Positions 1 to 6,578 of a stretch of 13,240 nucleotides of DNA are shown one piece after another. The notes below the pieces were generated by a model that had not been told where the DNA came from, did not search any database, and saw only the letters and a program-made list of their open reading frames with translations. Origin of the DNA: DATAFO01 sp046728935 (GTDB lineage Bacteria; Actinomycetota; Thermoleophilia; Solirubrobacterales; 70-9). The stretch's first letter is position 1, and each line of letters starts with the position of its first letter. The DNA is taken from contig JBKPFS010000181.1 of assembly GCA_046728935.1 (NCBI GenBank), positions 1 to 13,240 of the forward strand, read 5' to 3'. The translations under genes and the position numbers were made by a program.

Positions 1-466
1 GCATGAACGTGATCGTCAGCAGGAAGAACACCAGCGCCACTGCCCCCGTCGTCCTCAGGGACGCGATGAACATGTAGCCAGTGAAGATCGCCCATGCCCA
101 TAGATACAGGCCGATGGCGTGGCCGGCGTCAGCCTCCGGGATGTCGCCGACATTGAACGTGACCAGGATGAAGAACGAGATCCAGAACGCGCCGAACGAC
201 GAGAACGCGACCGCTCCGAACGTGTTCCCCGTCCGAAACTCCCACATCCCAGCGAGCAGCTGCGCGATTCCGCCGTAGGCGAACGCCAAGCCAAGCACGA
301 CCGGCTCGCCGGTCGCGCTGACCAGCTCCGAGTTGAACATGCTGAGCACGAAGGTCGTCATCGCGAACCCCGCCAGCCCCAGGGGACCGGGGTCAGCGGG
401 AGTCCAGCTCGCCCTCGCGCCCTCCGCCGCAGTGGGTTCGCGCTGCGGAACAGTTCCAGCTTCCAT
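1..466 (-). CDS. GPR1/FUN34/YaaH (AceTr) family acetate-type transporter, partial (3' end beyond the window)
   Basis: Polytopic inner-membrane carrier of the acetate/succinate uptake family (SatP/YaaH, Ato). My own translation of the minus strand gives 155 residues before the left edge. The start is ATG at 466, preceded by a strong purine-rich ribosome site (GGAGGAGAGGAG). The family signature NPAPLGL appears as DPGPLGL at residues 25-31. It is followed by hydrophobic stretches at about 30-48, 54-75 (FAYGGIAQLLAGMWEFRTGN), 80-98, 108-128 (GLYLWAWAIFTGYM) and 132-onward, so about five of the usual six helices are present. The family is about 190-220 residues, so roughly a quarter is missing. 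The N-terminal Asn of the signature is replaced by Asp; the substrate is inferred from the family only. It is divergent from the MFS gene on its right. Confidence 0.9.
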   Translation of the reverse strand, partial: MEAGTVPQREPTAAEGARASWTPADPGPLGLAGFAMTTFVLSMFNSELVSATGEPVVLGLAFAYGGIAQLLAGMWEFRTGNTFGAVAFSSFGAFWISFFILVTFNVGDIPEADAGHAIGLYLWAWAIFTGYMFIASLRTTGAVALVFFLLTITFM

Positions 467-470
467 CAGA

Positions 471-482
471 TCTCCTCTCCTC
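471..482 (-). promoter_or_regulatory. Strong Shine-Dalgarno of the AceTr transporter
   Basis: On the minus strand this reads as two overlapping GGAG/GAGG purine blocks ending five bases before the ATG at 466. It fixes that ATG as the start and predicts efficient translation. Confidence 0.7.
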
Positions 483-485
483 CGC

Positions 486-511
486 CTGCGCAGGCAGGCT
501 GCGCAGGCAGG
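486..511. repeat. Exact 13-bp tandem repeat (x2) with palindromic core
   Basis: CTGCGCAGGCAGG occurs at 486-498 and again at 499-511 with no gap. Each copy has the 8-bp palindrome CTGCGCAG; in the first copy the palindrome extends to 12 bp (484-495, GCCTGCGCAGGC). The pair lies 20-45 bases upstream of the AceTr ATG, in the gap divergent from the MFS gene. This is the arrangement expected of a paired dimeric-repressor operator, or of a hairpin in the 5' leader. No regulator is identifiable from the window. Confidence 0.55.
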
Positions 512-532
512 ATTCGATGGTCTGTGGCCGTA

Positions 533-559
533 GCCGCCAGCGCTCATAGCGCTAGCGCC
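533..559. repeat. AGCGCT dyad / imperfect hairpin in the divergent gap
   Basis: AGCGCT at 539-544 and 548-553, separated by CAT, forms a 6-bp stem with a three-base loop. The pairing resumes on both sides after a mismatch (535-537 with 555-557), and a third near-copy AGCGCC follows at 554-559. It may be a second operator or a leader hairpin; its function is unknown. Confidence 0.3.
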
Positions 560-589
560 TTGATGATTCCCGATTCGCGCTGGTATCAA
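560..589 (+). promoter_or_regulatory. Possible sigma70-type promoter for the MFS gene
   Basis: TTGATG (560-565) and TATCAA (584-589) are separated by 18 bases and stand out from the GC-rich background. Transcription would begin near 596, upstream of both candidate MFS starts (625 and 697). This is a consensus match by eye only. Confidence 0.3.
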
Positions 590-696
590 ACGGCGGAATC
601 GTTGAGCGGCCCTCCGGCGCGCCGATGTCGACGCCCAGATGCTCGCCCTGCAGGCTCCCGAGGGGCTGGGGCACGAGGCGCTGCGACCATAGCCGG

Positions 697-1884
697 GTGT
701 TCGGCCCCATTCCCCCGGCCCGCGCCGCGTTCGCCGGCATCTTCGTCGTCACCATGCTCGGCCTGCTCGCGATCGGGGCCACGCTCCCCGTGCTCCCGCG
801 CTACGTCAAGGGGCCGCTCGACGGAAGCGACCTCGAGGTCGGGATCGTCATCGGCGCCTTTGCGGTCACCGGGCTCGCCGGCCGGCCCCTCGCCGGCCGG
901 TTCGCGGACCGGCGCGGCCGCAGGCCGGCGGTGCTGGTCGGCGCTGGCTTGACCGCGCTCGCCGGGCTCCTCTACTTCATTCCCGACCTGCTGCCGGTCG
1001 GCGTGCCCGGGTTGGTGATCGCCCGCCTCGTGCTCGGGCTCGGCGAGGGGACCGTCTACACGGCCGGGTCGGCGTGGGTCGTCGACCTCTCGCCGGCGGA
1101 GATGCGGGGACGGCTGATCGGCCTGTACGGCCTCGCAATCTGGGGCGGGCTGGCGCTGGGGCCGCCGATCGGCGAGCTGCTCCTCCGCGCGTCCAGCTTC
1201 GAGCTGGTGTGGGCCTTCGCCGCCGGGGCCCCTCTCTTGGGCGCGGTGATCGCCGCGCGGATCCCGGAGGCGTTCACGCCCCCGCCCGCGGGCGAGCGGC
1301 CGGAGCGGGCACCCCTGATTTCCAGGGAGGCGCTTCGCCCGGGCCTCGGCCTCTCGCTCGGCATCGTCGGCTACGCGACGGTCGCCGCGTTCATCGTCCT
1401 GCACCTCGACAACGAGGGCATTGGCCACGGCGCCGCCGCGTTCACACTGTTCGCCGCCACTGTCGTGGTCACGCGACTGGTCGGAGGCGGGTTGCCGGAT
1501 CGGCTCGGCGCCGCGAGGTGCGCGGCCGGCGCCGGGCTGGTCGAGGCGGCCGGCCTGCTCACGATCGGGTTCGCCCAAACGCTCGGCGTGGCGCTGGCGG
1601 GGGCAATCGCAATGGGCGCGGCGTTCTCGCTCCTCTTCCCCTCGCTCGCACTGCTGGTGATCGACCGCGTGCCCGTCGAGCGCCGCGGCTCGGCCATGGG
1701 CACCTTCACCGCCTTCTTCGACCTCGGCGTCGGCGTCGGCTCTCCGATCGCAGGGATCGCGGCGGCGATCGGCGGCTATCCGGCTGCGTTCGTGGTCGCC
1801 GCGGCGGCCTCGATCGGGACCGTGGCCGTCGCGAGCGCGCTCAGAAGAGTGAGCCTTGACGAGCGGGCGCCGGCCCCCGCTTGA
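697..1884 (+). CDS. MFS transporter
   Basis: Major facilitator superfamily secondary transporter of the inner membrane, probably an efflux permease; the substrate cannot be read from the sequence. It has about 395 residues, the usual length for a 12-helix MFS protein. The first helix begins within about ten residues of the GTG start (FAGIFVVTMLGLLAIGATLP). The loop 2-3 motif A is clear at about residues 62-76 (GRPLAGRFADRRGRR), and a weaker second-half copy reads GGGLPDRLG. An in-frame ATG at 625 would add 24 Cys/Arg-rich residues without family character, so I prefer GTG 697; neither start has a good ribosome site. The stop overlaps the convergent radical SAM gene by 44 bp, so the two 3' ends are antisense to each other. 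Confidence 0.85.
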   Translation: MFGPIPPARAAFAGIFVVTMLGLLAIGATLPVLPRYVKGPLDGSDLEVGIVIGAFAVTGLAGRPLAGRFADRRGRRPAVLVGAGLTALAGLLYFIPDLLPVGVPGLVIARLVLGLGEGTVYTAGSAWVVDLSPAEMRGRLIGLYGLAIWGGLALGPPIGELLLRASSFELVWAFAAGAPLLGAVIAARIPEAFTPPPAGERPERAPLISREALRPGLGLSLGIVGYATVAAFIVLHLDNEGIGHGAAAFTLFAATVVVTRLVGGGLPDRLGAARCAAGAGLVEAAGLLTIGFAQTLGVALAGAIAMGAAFSLLFPSLALLVIDRVPVERRGSAMGTFTAFFDLGVGVGSPIAGIAAAIGGYPAAFVVAAAASIGTVAVASALRRVSLDERAPAPA

Positions 1885-3910
1885 CGCGCTTGCGCGCGAT
1901 CTCGTGACCGGTGTCGCCGGTGTCGCGCGAGCGGCGCGGCTTCGAGCCGTTGCGCTCGTACCGCACCAGCGCCGAGACGCGGTCGCGATCGGGACGGCGC
2001 ATGTAGGCGCCGTTCGCGTAGAGCTCCTCGTATTGCGGCACGAGGTCGGGCCGGTACTGGCGCAGCCAGTCGAACCAGATCTCGCGCACCTCGCCCCGCA
2101 GGTGAAGCGGGACGCCGCCGACGCTTCGGGCTCCGGCCTCGCCGACGAGCTCGAGGATTCGCTCGACCTGCTCGGGCGAATCGTTGATCCCAGGCATGAG
2201 CGGCGCGATCAGAACGCCGGTGGGGATCCCGGCGCGGACCAGCTCGGCGACGGCCTCGATGCGTTTGCGCGGATGCGGGGTGTGCGGCTCGGTCTCGCGC
2301 CACGGCTTCTCGTCGAGGGTGGGAATGGAGAGGTTGGCGACGAAGTCGGTGCGCTCGAGCAGTTCCCGCATCAGGCCGATGTCGCGCAGCAGCAGCGGCG
2401 ACTTGGTCAGCACCGAGCACGGGTTTGAGAAGTCGCGCATCGCCTCCCAGATGCCCTCCATGAGGTGGTAGCGCCCCTCCACCCACTGGTACGGGTCGGT
2501 GTTGGTGCCGAGCGCGACGTGCTCGCCCTTCCACGACGGCCGCGCGAGCTCCGCGCGGACGAGCTCCGGCGCGTTTACCTTGACGACGATCTCGCGCTCG
2601 AAGTCCTCGCGGGCGTTGAAGTCGAGATATGTGTGCGTCGGGCGCGCAAAGCAGTTGTGGCTCACGACCCCGTTGGCTATGAAGTCACCGGTCCCGGTCG
2701 TGATGTCGTAGAGACGAGTCCTGTTCGTTAGCGGCTCTATCGACACGACTCCGAGACGAGCGTCGCTCTTCAGGGCGGTGTCCGAGATGTCCCGCTTGCG
2801 AGAGATCGCAGGCTCCGTGGAGTGCATGAAGCGGAGGCGCTCGGGGAGGCCACCACGGACCCGCACACATCGCAAGCCGTTGTCGCGTCCACGCTCCTCG
2901 ACAATATGATCGAAGCCGAACCGGCGAAGGCAAGCGACGGTCCGCCCGATTATCTCGTCGTCGGTGTTCGCGATGCGATGGGACTCACTGTCGCTTCCCT
3001 CGGCGTCAAAGATTCCAGCCAGGAATCCTCTGCTCCACTGATCATTCAAGTGCGTAGGCCAGCTGATGAGTTCCCGGATGCGAGCGACCCGCTCACGGCT
3101 TCCGGTGCGGATGGCCGTTATTGGCCTACGCACTCCGATCAGGGGAGTCTTGGCGTAGACGTGCTCCTCCAGCGCGATGTCGAGATCAGCGAGATAGAGC
3201 TGTGCCCTTCTCAGCGCCTGCGAGTCCGCCAGGGCGAGTCGGAAACTGTGGATCGGACTTGGCTTGCCACGACGCTCGTACACGTAGGACCCGATCGTGC
3301 CATCGCCGCGAATGAGCCCACAGAGATAGCCGCGGCGATACTCAAGGTCATCCACGGGAGCCTTGGAGAAAGCTCCTGTGCCGATCAGCTTGTTGTTCAG
3401 CGTCAGATGGGGTCGCCTCCAGCGACCACGCTGCGAGCCGGCGACGTGCTTCCAGCCGCGATCTGTCAGGAATCGATGACCGCCGCTTGCGACGAGCTCT
3501 GTGCCGTCCTCGAGAGTGACTCGATACGGCTTCTTCCACGTCTCCCAATGCGCGAGGACCTCGGTGACGACGTATCGGCGATAGGCCCCGTCGCGAACCG
3601 TTCCGTAGATGTGATCGCCGATCTCGAGGGCGCGCATCGGCTTCGTACGGCCGTCGGCCATCAGGATCGGCGTGTCACCGTGGACGCAGTACGTGCAGGC
3701 GTGAGCGCAACCGCGGTACGGGTTGATCGTGTAGCGAAACGGCATCCGCGATCGCTTCGGCACCTCGTTGATCGCCGAGCGCGAGCGGACTTCGTAGAAA
3801 CGCGTGCCTAGCGCCTCCGGCGCGTCGAACGTGCGCACGACGGCGGGCTCCTTGAAGCCAGGCAGCTGCGCGCCCTTCTCCCGCTCGACTTCCAGGTTGT
3901 CCCAGCGCAC
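1841..3910 (-). CDS. Rv2578c-family radical SAM protein interrupted by an intein
   Basis: Radical SAM enzyme of unknown reaction, related to Mycobacterium tuberculosis Rv2578c. The precursor is 689 residues. The N-extein has the family start RWDNL and then NPYRGCAHACTYC, the [4Fe-4S] CX3CX2C motif (C68, C72, third Cys). The C-extein resumes at C420 with CFARPTHTYLDF, then PSWKGEHVALGTNTDPYQ and VLTKSPLLLRD, ending in SLF as family members do. Removing the 345-residue intein leaves a 344-residue protein, normal for the family. The start is GTG at 3910; the conserved RWDNL rules out a later start. The match to the spliced family is unambiguous by eye, although the substrate is unknown. The gene is convergent with the MFS gene, and a LexA-like box touches the start codon. 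Confidence 0.93.
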   Translation of the reverse strand: MRWDNLEVEREKGAQLPGFKEPAVVRTFDAPEALGTRFYEVRSRSAINEVPKRSRMPFRYTINPYRGCAHACTYCVHGDTPILMADGRTKPMRALEIGDHIYGTVRDGAYRRYVVTEVLAHWETWKKPYRVTLEDGTELVASGGHRFLTDRGWKHVAGSQRGRWRRPHLTLNNKLIGTGAFSKAPVDDLEYRRGYLCGLIRGDGTIGSYVYERRGKPSPIHSFRLALADSQALRRAQLYLADLDIALEEHVYAKTPLIGVRRPITAIRTGSRERVARIRELISWPTHLNDQWSRGFLAGIFDAEGSDSESHRIANTDDEIIGRTVACLRRFGFDHIVEERGRDNGLRCVRVRGGLPERLRFMHSTEPAISRKRDISDTALKSDARLGVVSIEPLTNRTRLYDITTGTGDFIANGVVSHNCFARPTHTYLDFNAREDFEREIVVKVNAPELVRAELARPSWKGEHVALGTNTDPYQWVEGRYHLMEGIWEAMRDFSNPCSVLTKSPLLLRDIGLMRELLERTDFVANLSIPTLDEKPWRETEPHTPHPRKRIEAVAELVRAGIPTGVLIAPLMPGINDSPEQVERILELVGEAGARSVGGVPLHLRGEVREIWFDWLRQYRPDLVPQYEELYANGAYMRRPDRDRVSALVRYERNGSKPRRSRDTGDTGHEIARKRVKRGPAPARQGSLF
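2654..3688 (-). mobile_element. Intein with LAGLIDADG homing endonuclease (in the radical SAM gene)
   Basis: In-frame protein-splicing element, precursor residues C75-N419. The first residue is Cys (CVHGDTPILMADG, block A). Block B has SGGH at 142-145, a Ser variant of the usual TxxH. Block F is LYDITTGTGDFIANG, and block G is VVSHN followed by Cys+1 (C420). All residues needed for class 1 splicing are present: Cys1, block-B His145, penultimate His418, Asn419 and Cys+1. Two LAGLIDADG motifs, YLCGLIRGDG (195-204) and FLAGIFDAEG (296-305), keep acidic catalytic residues (D203, E304), so the endonuclease may be active. One line of its DNA (3001-3060) is 55% GC by hand count, against 67% in one line of extein (2281-2340), consistent with separate origin. 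Both boundary codons were checked in the DNA. Confidence 0.93.
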
Positions 3911-3923
3911 GAACCTATGTTCG
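3910..3923. promoter_or_regulatory. LexA/SOS-box-like palindrome at the radical SAM start codon
   Basis: CGAACCTATGTTCG is a perfect dyad matching the core CGAAC-N4-GTTCG used by Gram-positive LexA proteins; the outer T/A of the mycobacterial TCGAAC-N4-GTTCGA form is absent. Read on the minus strand, its last base is the first base of the GTG start, so bound LexA would cover the start region. An overlapping short hairpin, CTATG-TTCG-CATAG (3915-3928), shares the bases. Regulation by LexA is inferred. Confidence 0.5.
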
Positions 3924-3983
3924 CATAGTCGTCAGACGATCCGCCGGCACCGAGCGTGCACTCCACGACTGATCGACGCACCT

Positions 3984-4022
3984 CTGGCGCCTTCTTTCGG
4001 ATCTGCCGAAACAAAGCGCCAG
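3984..4022 (-). terminator. Strong imperfect hairpin, candidate terminator of the upstream minus-strand unit
   Basis: Arms 3984-4000 (CTGGCGCCTTCTTTCGG) and 4006-4022 pair over 17 positions with two mismatches around a five-base loop (ATCTG). It lies about 50 bases after the stop of the RTX-repeat gene in the direction of transcription and before the radical SAM start. No U-run follows on the minus strand, so it would be a U-less actinobacterial type, or a processing or regulatory hairpin. A smaller stem, CGCTCG/CGAGCG, lies at 4042-4059. Confidence 0.4.
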
Positions 4023-4071
4023 GGACGCCGGATTCAGCGCCCGCTCGGCGAGGCGAGCGCGCCGCGGGTCC

Positions 4072-4839
4072 CTAGGTGATCTCGACCTCCTCGCACCGGC
4101 GGACCTCGTCGTCCGGGTCGACCGTGGCGGAGTCCTTGCCCCCGCCGCAGTCGACCTTGTCCGCGGCGCCGTCGGCGGCCTTGAGCGTGTCCTTGCCGCC
4201 ACCGCCGGTCAGCTTGTCCTTGCCGCCGCCACCGCTGACCCTGTCCTTGCCGCCCTCACCGGCGACGCAGTCCTTGCCGCCGCGGCCGTTCAGGCGATCG
4301 TTGCCGCGGCCGCCCGCGCCGAGGTCTCGGCCCTTGGTGCCCCTGAGACCGTCCTTCTTCGAAGTCCCGAGGACATGCGCCTTGGCCCCTCTGCAGGCCT
4401 TGTGGGGCTCGCTGAACTCGAGGGCGTCGAGGCGGGCGATTGTGTCGCCGACGGTCGTGATGTGGCCAGTCTCCGTATCGATCCGGATCAGGTCGCGCTC
4501 GATGTTGGATTCTGTCCGTCTCGACCCGAACAGGTTGTCCTTGCGATCGAATGCCAACGCATTGATGGACTGACCCAAGAACTCCCCATCGAGTGTCGCG
4601 ACGCTGGTCACGCTCCCGTCGTCGCGATCGACGGTGTAGAGGTCCGCGTTGTCGCCCTGTGGGGTCAGGAAGAGCGTGTCGCTCGAATCGGCCGACAGAC
4701 CCGATCCGGCGCTGCTGATCCCATTGCCGATCTCCGTTGCGGCGCCGGTCGACGTGTTGATCCTGACGAGGGCGTCGTCCTCCTCGCTCCAGCCGTAGAG
4801 GGTCCCGTCGGACAGCGTCCTTGCCGGACAGACCCTATC
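4072..4839 (-). pseudogene. 5'-truncated propeller-like protein with C-terminal RTX repeats
   Basis: The frame is open without interruption from the stop at 4072 up past 4839 and into the end of the HtrA gene, but the first ATG/GTG/TTG is the GTG at 4611 (a 179-residue product). The preceding in-frame residues are clearly protein-like: ARTLSDGTLYGWSEEDDALV, then repeats of the type LVRINTSTGAATEIG, LYTVDRDDGSVTSV and INALAFDRKDNLFG, as in beta-propeller-like domains of secreted proteins. The C-terminal third has five or more degenerate calcium-binding RTX nonapeptides (GGRGNDRLN, GRGGKDCVA, GGGGKDKLT) and a DKVDCGGGKD...CEEV ending. A secretion signal and the first propeller blades are missing, with only about 30 bases to the HtrA stop. 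It is probably a remnant; an internal start at 4611 or an assembly error are alternatives. Confidence 0.6.
4177..4365 (-). repeat. RTX-type nonapeptide repeat block (27-bp DNA period)
   Basis: Residues 83-145 of the 4611-start reading consist of GGxGxDxxx-like units, encoded by near-identical 27-bp stretches (recurring CTTGCCGCCGCCACCG on the plus strand). Such repeats bind Ca2+ in exported proteins. Several units have Lys in place of the usual Asn or Asp (GGGGKD), so calcium affinity may be weakened. Confidence 0.75.
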
Positions 4840-4868
4840 CGGCGCCGCGCCGGGTGCAACCGCGCGAG

Positions 4869-5900
4869 CTACAGCCGCTCGAGGTCGAGCTCGGCGGGAA
4901 CGACGTCCAGCTCCAGGACCGACCCTTCGCGCACCACGTGGGCCTTGACCTCCCGCTCGATCAGCTCGGCGACCATCATCCGCTGGAGGTCGGTGGCGCT
5001 CTCGACCGGGTCGTCGTCGAGCTCGTAGATCAGGTCGCCGATTCGCATCCCCGCGACGTCCGCGGGACTGCCGGGGACGACCTCGACCACCTCCACGCCG
5101 CGCTCGGCGCCGGTGGCGGCGCGGGCGCGCGGGGGCAGCGGCCGGGGCCCGCCGGCGATGCCCAGATAGGCACGTCGCACCCGTCCCTCGCTGATCAACG
5201 CTCCGACGATTCGGCGCGTGGAGTCATTGATCGGCACCGCCAAGCCCAGCCCGAAGCCGGCGACGGCGGTGCTGATGCCGACGACGCGCCCACGGCCGTC
5301 CGCTAGCGCCCCGCCGGAGTTGCCGGGGTTGAGAGCCGCGTCCGTCTGGATCACGTTGTCGATCACCCGGACGGCCCGACCGGCGCGGGCGGGAAGCGCC
5401 CGACCGAGCGCGGAGACGACGCCGGCGGTCACCGAGCCCTCGAGCCCCTGCGGGTTTCCGATCGCGACCACGAGCTGGCCGACCCGAAGCGACTCGGCGT
5501 CGCCGAGCTCGGCCGGAACCAGCTCCCCGTCGTCCGTCCGAACGACGGCGAGGTCCGACATCGGATCGCGGCCGACCACCTCGAACCGCAGCTCGCGGCC
5601 ATCGGTGAAACGGGCCACGCCGCCCGTCGGCCCGGCGACCACGTGGGCGTTGGTGAGGATGAAGCCGTCGGGCGTCAGCACGACGCCGCTGCCTGCTGCG
5701 GCGGGCATCTGCCCTCGTCTGGTGCGGCGGCGCACCTGGAGGCTCGCCACCGACGGAGCGAGCCGCTCGGCAACCGCCGAGACCGCCCGCGAGTAGGCGT
5801 CCAGCGCCTCGCTGTCGGAGACCTCGGGTCGGGGCGGCCGCGCGGCCTCGGCGGCCGAGTCGGGGCCGCCCTGGATCAGGGTCAAACGGTCCACGTTCAC
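4869..5900 (-). CDS. HtrA/DegP-type trypsin-like serine protease with PDZ domain
   Basis: S1C-family protease for protein quality control. From the GTG at 5900 it has 343 residues. The protease domain, about 50-235, has the complete triad: H86 (TNAHVVAG), D116 (SDLAVVRTD), S195 (NPGNSGGAL). A PDZ domain follows at about 245-335 (YLGIAGG..., GVEVVEVVPGSPADVAGMRIGD). No signal peptide or transmembrane helix is visible: the first 45 residues are polar and Ala/Pro/Glu-rich, unlike most actinobacterial HtrA proteins, so this copy may be cytoplasmic. The start is set by the neighbour: the hydrolase stop is four bases upstream of GTG 5900 (a second GTG is at 5894), and the longer in-frame extension overlaps the hydrolase and lacks family character. 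Probably the last intact gene of a VOC-hydrolase-HtrA transcription unit. Confidence 0.9.
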   Translation of the reverse strand: MNVDRLTLIQGGPDSAAEAARPPRPEVSDSEALDAYSRAVSAVAERLAPSVASLQVRRRTRRGQMPAAAGSGVVLTPDGFILTNAHVVAGPTGGVARFTDGRELRFEVVGRDPMSDLAVVRTDDGELVPAELGDAESLRVGQLVVAIGNPQGLEGSVTAGVVSALGRALPARAGRAVRVIDNVIQTDAALNPGNSGGALADGRGRVVGISTAVAGFGLGLAVPINDSTRRIVGALISEGRVRRAYLGIAGGPRPLPPRARAATGAERGVEVVEVVPGSPADVAGMRIGDLIYELDDDPVESATDLQRMMVAELIEREVKAHVVREGSVLELDVVPAELDLERL

Positions 5901-5904
5901 AAGG

Positions 5905-6573
5905 CTAGCCGGCGGCCGACCTCGGCCCGGGGGCCAGAACCGCGGACTCGACGAGGGCCCTCGCTCGCGGGACGATCTCGGGAGGTAGCCAGTGGCCCGC
6001 GTCGGTCTCGATGTAGTCCACGTCGAGCCCGGCGCCACTCAGGAGGTCGCGCGCCTTGCGCCCGAACCCGACCTCGATCACGGGATCGAGACGCCCGTGA
6101 TGGATGAGCACGGGCAGGCCGGCCCGCTCATCGAGCTCGGCCCGCCAGCCATCGACGGTCGGCACGAAGCCGCTGAAGGCGACGATCGCCGCCGGCGACG
6201 GCCGTCCCTCGCCGAGCGCGACCGCGTAGGACATCACCGTCCCCATCGAGAAGCCCCCGATCACCGTCCGCTCCCACGCCAGCCCCCGTTCGGCGAGGAA
6301 GCCGTCCGCGAAGGCGGTCAGGGCCGCGTAGCTGGCCGCGAAGGTTTCCGGGTCCGGGTAGCCGACCCGGGGCACCAGGTACCAGTGTCGCCCGCCGGGG
6401 GCGACGCCGGTCAGCGGCGCGCCGGTGGTCACGCCGACCAGCCGCCGCTGCGGATCGAGCTCGTCGAGGAGCGGGTACAGGTCGCGCTCGTCGGTCCCCC
6501 GCCCGTGGTTCAGGATCAGCGCGCCGTCGGGCTCGTCCGCCGGCTCGCGGACGAGGTGGACGAGCTCCCCCAT
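5905..6573 (-). CDS. Alpha/beta hydrolase, phospholipase/carboxylesterase type (MhqD-like)
   Basis: Serine esterase-type hydrolase of 222 residues. The core is typical: oxyanion region LILNHGRGTDE (19-29), nucleophile elbow GGFSMG with S109, acid D163 (HHGRLDPVI) and H194 (DAGHWLP). Length and motifs fit the small dienelactone hydrolase/carboxylesterase group. The ATG at 6573 lies five bases after the stop of the VOC dioxygenase, with a GGGTAGCGGGG leader overlapping that stop, so the two are almost certainly co-translated from one mRNA. In Bacillus subtilis the mhqE-mhqD pair combines the same two families and is induced by quinones. By analogy this enzyme may hydrolyse ring-cleavage products or act in thiol/quinone stress; the substrate is unproven. 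Confidence 0.88.
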   Translation of the reverse strand: MGELVHLVREPADEPDGALILNHGRGTDERDLYPLLDELDPQRRLVGVTTGAPLTGVAPGGRHWYLVPRVGYPDPETFAASYAALTAFADGFLAERGLAWERTVIGGFSMGTVMSYAVALGEGRPSPAAIVAFSGFVPTVDGWRAELDERAGLPVLIHHGRLDPVIEVGFGRKARDLLSGAGLDVDYIETDAGHWLPPEIVPRARALVESAVLAPGPRSAAG

Positions 6574-6578
6574 CCCCG

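Noticed and set aside
606..692. Short plus-strand peptide ADVDAQMLALQAPEGLGHEALRP ahead of the MFS gene
   Set aside because: Looks amphipathic, but the frame has only about 28 codons after a stop, no ribosome site, and nothing else to support a gene.
586..1578. 330-residue minus-strand open frame under the MFS gene
   Set aside because: Composed of Arg/Asp/Glu/Gly/Pro-rich low-complexity sequence typical of the antisense of GC-rich genes.
2822..3811. 329-residue plus-strand open frame opposite the intein
   Set aside because: It is the antisense of the intein and N-extein, which carry clear motifs on the minus strand; its translation shows no family features.
4177..4365. CRISPR-like regular repeat
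   Set aside because: The 27-bp period encodes RTX nonapeptides in frame; units are degenerate, with no unique spacers.
4840..4854. CCGGC/GCCGG dyad just after the HtrA stop as a terminator
   Set aside because: Five-base stem, no U-run, and common by chance at this GC content.
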